Positions 39,839 through 48,233 of a DNA stretch of 64,000 bases are shown here, piece by piece. Every line of letters starts with the position of its first letter. Positions within the stretch are counted from its first letter, which is position 1. The translations under genes were made by a program, and so were the position numbers. Under the pieces are notes generated by a model, which saw nothing but the letters and a program-made list of their open reading frames with translations, made no database searches and was not told where the DNA came from. This DNA comes from Amblyomma americanum (Eukaryota; Arthropoda; Arachnida; Ixodida; Ixodidae): the NCBI RefSeq assembly GCF_052857255.1, contig NC_135497.1, positions 552,172,113 through 552,236,112 of the forward strand, given 5' to 3'.

Positions 39839-41185
39839 ATGCACCCAACCCAACCTGGAAGATCCACCGTAGAGAACGAGAGCCAAGAAGATCCCGAGGT
39901 ACGACACAGCCGCCGTCTTCAAGGCCTGCAAGCTAAGCACGGATTACTACCGGATCCTACTCGACAACGACAACAAGCTCCAGCGCCCACCATGACCGAG
40001 CCAGTGACGTCCACCCCTGTCATGCTCCACCAGCCACGGGTGCCTCCAACCTTCCACGGCTACCCTGGCCACGACCCGGAAGATTGGATAGACAACTTTG
40101 AGCGCGTGGCTACATTTAACAGGTGGGAAGATGACATGAAGCTTCGCTATGTTTTCTTTTCCCTTGACGGTCCTGCAAGAACATGGTACGAAAACCACGA
40201 GACTACCTTGAAGACCTGGAAATTATTCAAGTCTGAAGTCGTGAAGGCGTTTACCAACATTCTCCGGAAGGAAAAGGCGCAGATGCTGCTGGACGCACGG
40301 ATGCAGCACCCAAACGAAACTGTCAGCATGTACGTCGAAGAAATGCAGCGTCTTTTCCGCCGAGCTGACCCGAATATGACGGAGGAGAAGAAAACCGGAT
40401 ATCTAATGCGGGGCGTAAAGGAGTCTCTTTTCGCTGGCCTCGTACGAAATCCGCCCAAGACTGTCGCCGAATTCACCGAAGAAGCGTCAACGATTGAGAA
40501 GACCCTGGACGCCCGCACAAGGCAGTACAACCGACCACCGCAGGTCTGCTCCAGCTTTCCGGACACGACGACTACAACCAGCGACTTGCGGGAGATCATC
40601 CGTGAAATCGCCCGCGAAGAACTACGTCGGCTGCTGCCATCATCTTCACAACCTCAAGTAGCGAGCCTGACGGAAGTCGTCCATGAAGAAGTGCGGCATG
40701 CGCTTGGCTCCCCTTCTGCGACGACTGAACCTCAAGCTCCAGCCATGAGTTACGTCGCTGCAGTACGCAAGCCCGCGCCTCGACGTGCCACCCCAAGCCC
40801 TATTCGACGTGAGCCAGCAGTGCTGGACCGCCGCCCTCCGGGCCCCGCCCACCCGACCTACGAACAACGTTCGGGCCCAAGGAAATGCGACACCTGGAGA
40901 ACCCGTGACAACCGTCCGCTGTGCTTCCACTGCGGTGAAGCCGGTCACGTCCTGCGTCACTGCCCGTTCCGACGCATCGGTCTTCGCGGATTCGCCGTTG
41001 ACGCACCACGACCACGCTTCGGCCAACATCCACAAGAAATCGACGACTACCTGCGCCGCGACGAATACGTGTCGAGCCGATTTTCCCGCTCGCCCTCGCC
41101 GCGAGCCTCGCGCTTCACGTCGCCCTGCCACAGCTACGCAGCGGCTGTACGAGGAAGGTCCCCCAGCCCCCGTAGGGGAAACTGA
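39839..41185 (+). CDS. Gypsy-1 Gag (capsid, nucleocapsid)
   Basis: First in-frame ATG is 39839 (MHPTQPGRS); the frame is open upstream only through leader sequence. About 448 codons. Capsid-type retrotransposon gag: FHGYPGHDPEDWIDNFERVA, LRYVFFSLDGPARTWYE, ETVSMYVEEMQRLFRRA. One CCHC knuckle CFHCGEAGHVLRHC near residue 360, then an Arg/Ser-rich tail. It forms the particle and binds RNA. It is intact, although the flanking block is inverted with respect to pol, so it cannot be expressed with pol from one transcript. Confidence 0.82.
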   Translation: MHPTQPGRSTVENESQEDPEVRHSRRLQGLQAKHGLLPDPTRQRQQAPAPTMTEPVTSTPVMLHQPRVPPTFHGYPGHDPEDWIDNFERVATFNRWEDDMKLRYVFFSLDGPARTWYENHETTLKTWKLFKSEVVKAFTNILRKEKAQMLLDARMQHPNETVSMYVEEMQRLFRRADPNMTEEKKTGYLMRGVKESLFAGLVRNPPKTVAEFTEEASTIEKTLDARTRQYNRPPQVCSSFPDTTTTTSDLREIIREIAREELRRLLPSSSQPQVASLTEVVHEEVRHALGSPSATTEPQAPAMSYVAAVRKPAPRRATPSPIRREPAVLDRRPPGPAHPTYEQRSGPRKCDTWRTRDNRPLCFHCGEAGHVLRHCPFRRIGLRGFAVDAPRPRFGQHPQEIDDYLRRDEYVSSRFSRSPSPRASRFTSPCHSYAAAVRGRSPSPRRGN

Positions 41186-41394
41186 AAACAGCAACCTTAG
41201 GAGGTGAGGTTGCTTCCCGGCAAAAAAACGAAGACCCTCCAACGACGAGAACTCACGGCGACGCCGCACCGACGACGACACGACACAACTTAGAGACCCC
41301 CAGGCCACCGACATCGACAAGCCCCTGCAGCAGCAGTCGCAATCACCGACCAAGCCGTGACCCGACGCCGAAAGTTACGTGCAACGCAAGAGCA
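41186..41394 (+). other. Gag-protease spacer
   Basis: Between the Gag stop (41183-41185) and the protease frame. It continues the basic, Arg/Pro/Asp-rich composition of the nucleocapsid tail in a shifted frame (GENSRRRRTDDDTTQ-like), so a frameshift join is possible. Confidence 0.5.
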
Positions 41395-42036
41395 ATGACT
41401 TCCGATCTAGAGGTGACTGTCGACGGCCGAAACGTTACTACTCTAATCGACACGGGAGCTGACTATTCCGTGCTGAGTGGTTCCTTCGCCGACCGGATCA
41501 AGAAAGTGACGACGACTTGGGATGGCCCGCAGATACGCACAGCAGGCGGACACCTCATCACGCCATCAGGAAGGTGCACTGCGAGACTGACTGTCAACGG
41601 ACACACATATCCGACAGTATTCGTCGTACTTCAGAAATGTTCCCGTGACGTCATTCTGGGGATGGACTTCTTGACACAGCACCACGCAGTCATCGACCTC
41701 AAGTCCAAGTCCATCACGCTTTCGACGGACGAAGCTTTACCTCCGAAAACGACCCCAGAGCAGTCAAAGGCCCTCTGTGTTCTCGATGAAGAACTAACCA
41801 TCCCACCCCGGTCCAGCGTCATCGTCCCCGTCTGTGCAAGAAATTTCGAAGACGCAGAAGGCATCATCGAGGGAAACACGCAGTTGCTCTTAGACAGACG
41901 ACTCGGCGTCGCAAGAGGCATCGCTCATTTGCGGCATGGAAAAGCCGAAGTACTGGTCACGAACTTCAGCGAAGAATACCCAGCACCTCCACCAGATGTA
42001 CGAGGTGGTGACGGGAACTCCGCCGGGGTCACGTAG
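41395..42036 (+). pseudogene. Gypsy-1 aspartic protease, cut at inversion
   Basis: ATG 41395, DLEVTVDGRNVTTLIDTGAD with the catalytic DTGA at about residues 17-20, TAGGHLITPSGRCTARL and CSRDVILGMDFLTQHHAVID (the ILG flap-side motif). The coding part runs to EEYPAPPPDV at 42000 and then enters LTR sequence, giving the false tail RGGDGNSAGVT and a stop at 42034-42036. In an intact element it would continue into RT; the continuation starts at 39813 on the other strand. The PAPPPDV codons are the inverted repeat itself. Confidence 0.82.
41977..42000 (-). repeat. Inverted repeat at Gypsy-1 inversion, right
   Basis: Its reverse complement, TACATCTGGTGGAGGTGCTG plus GGTA, matches 39814-39837 at 22 of 24 positions. 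It is coding sequence at the protease end and now abuts the LTR at 42001. Confidence 0.85.
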
Positions 42037-42428
42037 CACCGACTGGGGTCCGGTCTTGAGGAAGGCACAGAGCAGCTCGTAAGAGAATACTTTAATAGGC
42101 TGGCTTACGCCCACTAAGAACAGCTCTGAAAACTCAGCGGCGGCAATAGCAGCGAACGTGCTCGGCGGTCGTCGGCTAACAGAATGCCCGCCGCTCTTAG
42201 CCGTGCTCGATTTTAAAGGCGGCAAGGAAAGTTCCAGAACATAGTAGGCACACTTGCGCGAGGCTAGGAAAAATCGAGATAACTCTGGTCGCGTCTCGCG
42301 TCCCAGAAAATTGATAATGCGGCGTGCCTGCCGCGATAAGAAGATCAGACAAAAAGCAAGCTTCGCGGCAATATGATGTGAAGACGCAGACATTTGTTAT
42401 GTCTGCGGGTGGTGGTGGGTCCGTCACA
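42001..42428 (-). repeat. Gypsy-1 right LTR (5' LTR)
   Basis: About 428 bp. On the element strand it starts TGTGACGGACCC at 42428 and reads to CACCACCTCG at 42001. The last five bases (TGACA, present at 36780-36776) are missing at the inversion joint. A perfect hairpin GCAGACAT...ATGTCTGC lies at 42387-42407. TTAAA and GAGATAACTC blocks lie upstream of the shared region. Confidence 0.8.
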
Positions 42429-44429
42429 CCTAACACGAAAACAAACCATGCTTTCCATTTTTGCCTGAGTGGAAGTCGGACTGAGCGAATTTCTCACTAC
42501 TTTTGCAAATGCCCTAAATGTATGCTTCGTTTCTTTTGCTTCATATAAGTGCAGAACAGTTTTGGATAATTCTGTAGCTTGCGGTAACTGCGTAATAACA
42601 AGATGTGTAATGCCTGGCATCACATATTGTTTTTTCTTCATCTCCAAGCTTTTTTTCCCTTAGAGTTGTTCCTTTTTATAAGCACATTTTTCTTCCATTT
42701 GCATATTCAGGGGTACCCTGTAGGCCAGCAAGGTATGGCTCTGGCACGAATGAATGCCTCAGTCAAACCAGTTCGTGTTTTTTAATTGTCTTGGTACCGG
42801 TTAAAACTTTTTATAGCCTTGTGTTTTCTTTGCATGTTGGTTTCCGTCATGTTTCAGAGAATACCAAAACTTCTTCCTGCTGTTTTATCGTGTTTTGCCT
42901 TTATATTCATTTCTCCTTTTCGCTATGGTAATTTTGTGGCTGTATACTTGGTCTTGCATGGTGTTTTGTAGCCGCTATGTGATATTACTGCTTCATGTTT
43001 TTCCCTTTCTGTGGATATATTATGCATTTCTGCATACACTGTTTTATTTTAACCTAACTGTGGTTTCATTGTGCAGCTATCTGCTCCGAATACATGATAG
43101 TCGCTTCTTTGCAGAGTGCTTACAACATGACTGCCTTGCCAGGACCTCCCTGTCAGGAACCTGTTTTTGGTAGTATCAAATAAAGGAAGACATGACCACG
43201 TATTTTTGTTCTATTATTTATTTGCACAAATCCAGGTTTGGATGTCCACAATAGGACAGAGAAGACAGGAGCACAATTCTGTTTCCTTAGCAGCACAGTA
43301 CCCCAATTTCCAGTTCGGCTGCGCTTTTCACTGATTTCGGGTGAGAAGTGTTACTGTAAACTTAATGAAAACACAAGCCCAGGGAGAATTGCGAGCCGGT
43401 AATTCATGTAGACAGCAAACTTGCCGTCCCGCAGGACCAACAGCATCAAGTATTCTGTCGCCTGTTTTCGTAAAGTTGCTCCCGTTACAACTGGGTGGGA
43501 ATATTGTGAGAACAGAAGCGCCCTTCGCAACCACATGATCACTTCACAAGAATACTTCTGCACACTGCAATCACTGTAAGCCTGCATTGCAGGTGTGAAT
43601 GGAGCACATATGCACAGGTGTTTTTCTTGCAGATATACTATTGTGCTGTCAATTTGACGACCAGCAAGCAGTTCTGCAGTTATTTGTTTACCTTTATTTG
43701 AACTCTCTTTCTTTGTTGCAACACACAGAAGAGAAATTCTGCCTTGTTGTAGTGAGTTAGTGGCCACCTTATTTTTATTTTGAGGCCTAAATGGCAACAG
43801 AAGTGTTTGAAGAAACAGGAACACCTCATCGTGCAAACGGATGAAATGACTGCACCAGGTATTTTTGTAGAAACTTTTTCTACACACATGCGCTTATATA
43901 TGCATACACACAACATAGTATTTCAAACTATTGAAAACAGATTTTTTGTGAGAAGCTACGAAAGGTACGTACATCTATGCAGGTTGATTATACAGCAAGG
44001 CGGATATTACGTACATAATAAAACAACGAAATGATTACGGATATAAACTGAACTTCTTGACTTTTTGTTTTCAGAGCACAAGATTAAACTGAAAAATTGA
44101 AGACCTTCAACATAGCAGGCAAGTTCAGTTTAAAACACTTCTAAAACAGTGTCGTAATTTGTGATATATACCATAGAAAACATCCATTTGGAAACTCGTA
44201 AAAATTGCCTTTCCCGCACTACATGTTCATAAAAGGGCATTGCACGTGGCATCGTTACAGGAATTGCGCCTACATCACTTATGTTCTAAAGCCGCCCATT
44301 TTCAATATGTAACATGGGAAAAGCCATATGAGTTCTCAGAACCTATTCTCATGTTCAATATTGCGAGGCTTGACGCAGGTTCTGAAATTTAAAAGCTGTG
44401 CTTGCGTCTGATTTTGACACCCGTCGATT
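42429..44429. other. Unassigned AT-rich region
   Basis: No family motifs. A weak last-exon-like pattern occurs at 42711-42785 (after TTGCATATTCAG; GYPVGQQGMALARMN, then VKPVRVF, stop) with AATAAA near 43180; see findings. The reverse-strand frames at 43351-43916 show no recognisable domain. Confidence 0.4.
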
Positions 44430-44640
44430 TTGCAGTATAGCCCCGTACCATGCCATTACACTCTGAAAAATGTTCCCATAGAATCAGTAACCACCATCAA
44501 GTATTTAGGTGTTCACATAACATCAGACCTTTCTTGGAACAGTCAAATAGACGCGGTTATTAAAAGGGTCGTGACATGTTCTACCAACAAATCATTTTAC
44601 GTTAGAGCCACTAGCCGCGGAATTATTGACTATACATAAA
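44430..44640 (+). pseudogene. Small non-LTR RT scrap
   Basis: A 69-codon frame with NVPIESVTTIKYLGVHITSD and LSWNSQIDAVIKR, the block E/connection motif of LINE RTs (cf. SSYKYLGVHFSCNLSW at 30601). Nothing else of the element remains. Confidence 0.65.
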
Positions 44641-46016
44641 AAAGGCATACGGTCCTACGCGCACGTTTCAGCTAGAAATTGCAATTAGGAGTTATCGGCT
44701 CTAAGCCCCTCCCCCTCTGGCAGTGACGGCCATATTGATGCAGCCTGAGTGCTGTCATAAATCGATAGCACTATCAACTCCAAAACTGCCGCGGACGGTC
44801 AGTGTGGAGCACAACACGCACCTACTCAAGTCCCGCCGTGGCACACTTTGGTGAAGTCTCCAAGATCCGGCAGAAGCTAGGCATAAAACAGAAGGACACA
44901 GGCCTTTGTTGCTTTTGTCCCCCTGTTGTGGGGTGTGGGCCCCTCATTCTCTCGCCAGCATCCCCCCTCCACACCCCTAGCCTGAAAAATATGCAACCCA
45001 CTGCCCTACCCTCACTATGCGCAGTTCAGGCGACCATTGGTTTATGTCATCACAGATCGAGGGTACAACAGTGTTACCCGACTCCTGCATGATTCAGGAT
45101 AACTTTAAAAAAATAAATTACAAATTACTTGCTGCACAAAATCAGCTCATATATTGCCTACTTGTTCAGATATGCTTAGCAAACAACATGCAATAAACAA
45201 TTTGAGTCTGAAAAATGGTACCATGACCCCTTTAACAAGCCATCGAAAGTATCTGGATTCCTTATATGCAGCCTTTGTTTAGCAAACCCAGACATAATGC
45301 TTTTAACATACCAATAATTAGTGTGCTCGAAGTGGAATATACCTCCTTGATTTGGAACAGACATCACAGATACTTAGTAACAAAACTTGAGCCTGCAGAA
45401 TGAGCCTGCCCAATTTATATCTAAGAATTACTGAGTGTAAAAGAAATGAAACAAATATCTGAAGTTACCTCTGCTCGAAAGACGGCTGATATTTTCAATT
45501 CTGTCCTTTTTCCACAAATAATAGAATAGTCATTCTTCGTTTGCTAGGTGCCATATCACGCCGACCTGTCATGTTTTTACCTGCATTGATCAACTGAAAG
45601 AGGCCTTTCCTCAATCTATTTGCTTTTTTCATTCACCTCTCTTCCACCCCATTCGTCAATGGAATTAGCTGCCTGGTACCATTGCATGTGCCATTGATCA
45701 TGATAAATTTGAAGCCAGTGTGAAATGTTACCTCCAGCTATAGTCTTGACCCTTTCATTTTTCTGTACCTTTTGTGCAAACAATGCACTCAAATGAACAT
45801 GACTGTCTACTGCTATCTACCTTTATACTAAAGTGATATCGTTAATGGCCCCCTTCTCCAGAACATCTGGTGTCAGCAATGTGAGCAAAAAAAAACATGC
45901 ATGGCTCTAGCAGGTGGTCCCTACATAGCAACCTAGGAGGCAGGTGGGCCACGTGACCATGCGATGTCATCACAACCTGCCCACCGGATAGTGAGCAGAC
46001 TGCCCACCGTGGCAGG
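44641..46016. other. Unassigned; possible promoter-like patch
   Basis: At 44690-44840 a GC-richer patch includes GACGGCCATATTG and ATCGATAGCACTATC. No linked exon can be shown. The rest is AT-rich without features. Confidence 0.35.
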
Positions 46017-46140
46017 TGGCAGTTAAATGAATGATTGGTCGCTCGGGAACAGCAAGTGGGGCCACAGAAGGCCCACCACTGGGGGAACCTGCCATCGCAG
46101 GGCAGTAGCGCATCGCTGCCCCACTGCGCCAGGAACGGTA
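46017..46140 (-). repeat. Second tRNA-derived SINE family, copy 2
   Basis: On the minus strand: CCTGGCGCAGTGGGGCAGCG (A-box-like), GGCAGGTTCCCCCAGTGG (B-box-like), GGGCCTTCTGTGGCC and CGACCAATCATTCATTTAAC. Better preserved than the copy at 29541. Confidence 0.65.
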
Positions 46141-46364
46141 TGACGACTCCCAGGGATCTATGAATGTAGGGAATGACCTTCTGTATATATGAGAATTAAC
46201 TCGTTACGCTGTTGGAGGCTAAAGGTGAATTAAAATCTTATACGCAATTTGTTTCTCTACTTCCGGTATTCAGTGTGTTCCAGTTTATACCAGCAAGGCT
46301 CAGGTCACCAGCCATGATAATTTTACTTCCAAACGTGCTTGAGCATATATTAGAGCCAAGATAT

Positions 46365-46549
46365 TGATACGGGAATAAAAGAAGAGGCGGAGAGCGAGCA
46401 CGAGCGGCGAGCGCGCGGCTCTAGCACGAGGGGGATAGAACGAGAAAGCTTGGCCGCCGCCGGTCGTGCTTCGCCGGCTCTCCTCCGTACTGCTGCTATA
46501 TTTCTCTGGGCGGGCCCGTGGCCACCCCGTGGCATCCCACACCGTAACA
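46365..46549 (+). repeat. Gypsy-2 5' LTR
   Basis: 185 bp, from TGATACGGGAATAAAAG to ACACCGTAACA (TG...CA). CTATATTT at about 46496 could serve as a TATA-like element, and AATAAAA at 46374 lies near the start. TTTTGGTGGCAGCGGTGG follows at 46550 as the primer-binding region; I could not assign the tRNA. Confidence 0.93.
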
Positions 46550-46571
46550 TTTTGGTGGCAGCGGTGGGATC

Positions 46572-48233
46572 ATGCCGCTCACCCGCTCCCAGAATCAAGC
46601 ACCCGACGTGCCAGACGACAGGAGTCCACCACCAGCCGATAGCGCCGACGACGCGGCGGCCGGCGCCGCTAGACCTAGGCGCTCGGAGAGGCTCGGCTCT
46701 TCGCAGCAGCCGGACGCCGGTGTTGAGCGCCTCCTGGATACAGTCACCCAACGGATGGACGCATGGGAGGCCCGTCTGACTGCCCAGGCTGGGGAGATGG
46801 AAGCTCTCCGGCGCGAACTCCGTCGCCTGGTGCCAGCCGAGCCGAGCACAGGTCAGGTGCCTTTGGGCGTCCCCGCCGCCGCTGTTTACGGCTCTGCCGT
46901 CGCTGGGCCTGCGGTCGTGGCCGCCAATGGCGTGCTCGGCGCGGGTGCGTCCTCGCCGCAGTGTTCGTTGGACGTTGTGGAATTGCCCACATTTGACGGC
47001 ACCATCTCGTGGGATGCTTACCGCATCCAGCTGGACGGTATTGCGGCGGCGAGAGGCTGGGACGAGCAAATGAAGGCATGGATGCTCGTTTCAAAACTGA
47101 GGGGCCGCGCCACCGAGCTGCTGCAGAACGTGCCGCCCGACCAGCTGGGCTCTTACACTGTTCTGGCGGGCCTCCTCGCCGACCACTATGGTGCCTCAGG
47201 TCAACCCCGTGTGCAGTACCACCGCCTGCGAGCCCGCCGTCAAGAGCCCAGGGAGACGTACCAGGACCTCGCCGCCGCCATTGAGCGCCTGGCTCTGCAG
47301 TCGCTGCCGGGAGTGCCTCAGAACGCCGTGGCCCTGGTCGGCACCGAGGCGTTTGTCGACGCCATCCGACTCCCCGAGGTGCAGCGCTTGGTCCGCTCTG
47401 GCCGTCCTGATTCCGTCCGCGCCGCCATGGCGCTCGCCATCGAGGCGGAATTGACTTTGCTGGCCACGCGGGGGTCGCCACCGTCTGCCGAGCGCAGCGT
47501 CCGGGTGCAGGCTCCTCGGTCCGCAGCCCCAACTGCGGCCTCTATCCGACGCCTGCGTAACGACGTCCGCATGACCTGCTTCCGCTGCGGCCTGCGGGGA
47601 CACTACGCGAGGGACAGTGCCGGCCCTCCAACGTCGGGAAACGATTTGGCGGAACTCCGGGGGCACCGTTCCGGGGGCCCCGTCCCCACACTCCTTCGTT
47701 CTCCGCGTCCCCTCCTTTCGTCGGCTCCGATTACCACTGATGCTCCTTACGTGCTCGTCGACGTCGCCCTGCTTGACCGGCACGTAAAGGCCTTGGTTGA
47801 CACTGGAGCGGCTGTCAATGTACTGCACAAATCGTTTGTTGCTAACGCGCCCCACCTGCTTCTGCCAGCCGCCAAAACCCGGCTCTTAGCTTTTAACGGC
47901 ACCCCTGTGGAGCAAGTCGGACGTGTCGTCGTCAACCTGACAGCATTCGGAAATACCATCTCCACCGAGTTTGTTGTCGCAGACAGCCCTATTTGGCCAG
48001 TGGTCCTCGGGTGCGGGTGGTGCCAGCAAGCCGGAGTCGTCCTTAATTTTACTAGAACCAAACCACGGGCGAGCCGAACTCTCTGTGGGCCGGGCTGGCT
48101 TAGCCGGGTTTCCAGCCTCGGTGTCGCCCTGTGGCAGTCCCTGGTGTCGGCGACCAAGCGTGCCTCAGCATCTCTGCGTGACCTCGCGACGAAGTGCCGT
48201 GTCGAGTCAAGCCGTTCGACGTCACTACCGTGA
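46572..48233 (+). CDS. Gypsy-2 Gag-protease polyprotein
   Basis: ATG 46572 (MPLTRSQNQAP), 553 codons, ending in TGA. Pro/Asp-rich N-terminus; a coiled-coil stretch (about residues 56-90); capsid at about 140-300 (LPTFDGTISWDAYRIQLDGI, AWMLVSKLRGRATELL, RLRARRQEPRETYQDLA). The zinc knuckle near 335-348 reads CFRCGLRGHYARDS, so the last Cys is Ser. The aspartic protease starts at about 390 with VLVDVALLDRHVKALVDTGA (DTGA near 409-412), AFNGTPVEQVGRVVV and VVLGCGWCQQAGVVL. Having protease in the gag frame, with the shift only before RT, is one of the known Gypsy layouts. Pol follows in the -1 frame. Confidence 0.88.
   Translation: MPLTRSQNQAPDVPDDRSPPPADSADDAAAGAARPRRSERLGSSQQPDAGVERLLDTVTQRMDAWEARLTAQAGEMEALRRELRRLVPAEPSTGQVPLGVPAAAVYGSAVAGPAVVAANGVLGAGASSPQCSLDVVELPTFDGTISWDAYRIQLDGIAAARGWDEQMKAWMLVSKLRGRATELLQNVPPDQLGSYTVLAGLLADHYGASGQPRVQYHRLRARRQEPRETYQDLAAAIERLALQSLPGVPQNAVALVGTEAFVDAIRLPEVQRLVRSGRPDSVRAAMALAIEAELTLLATRGSPPSAERSVRVQAPRSAAPTAASIRRLRNDVRMTCFRCGLRGHYARDSAGPPTSGNDLAELRGHRSGGPVPTLLRSPRPLLSSAPITTDAPYVLVDVALLDRHVKALVDTGAAVNVLHKSFVANAPHLLLPAAKTRLLAFNGTPVEQVGRVVVNLTAFGNTISTEFVVADSPIWPVVLGCGWCQQAGVVLNFTRTKPRASRTLCGPGWLSRVSSLGVALWQSLVSATKRASASLRDLATKCRVESSRSTSLP

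Larger units (their letters stand above)
36776..42428 (-). mobile_element. Ty3/Gypsy LTR retrotransposon Gypsy-1, internally inverted
   Basis: Both LTR segments and pol point to a minus-strand element: right LTR (42001-42428) would be 5', pol runs 39810-36990, and the left LTR part (36776-37000) is 3'. The leader, gag and protease (39814-42000), which should lie between the 5' LTR and pol, are present but on the + strand. Their ends carry a 24-bp inverted repeat (39814-39837 and 41977-42000; 22 of 24 bases match). The simplest reading is an inversion of this block inside the integrated element. No envelope gene. No target-site duplication is evident (AATAT left, CCTAA right). Confidence 0.85.

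Noticed and set aside
40646..41353. 235-codon minus-strand frame opposite Gypsy-1 gag
   Set aside because: Antisense of the gag nucleocapsid region, with no motif of its own.
36776..42428. Two different Gypsy elements inserted head to head
   Set aside because: One pol, one gag and one protease are present, no LTR lies at the internal joint, and protease and RT sequence are complementary halves of one frame. A single inverted block explains it with fewer events.
46350..47855. Long minus-strand frames (239, 262 and 219 codons) opposite Gypsy-2 gag
   Set aside because: They mirror the GC-rich gag coding strand, are rich in Arg/Pro/Ala and have no recognisable domain. They are shadows of gag-protease.
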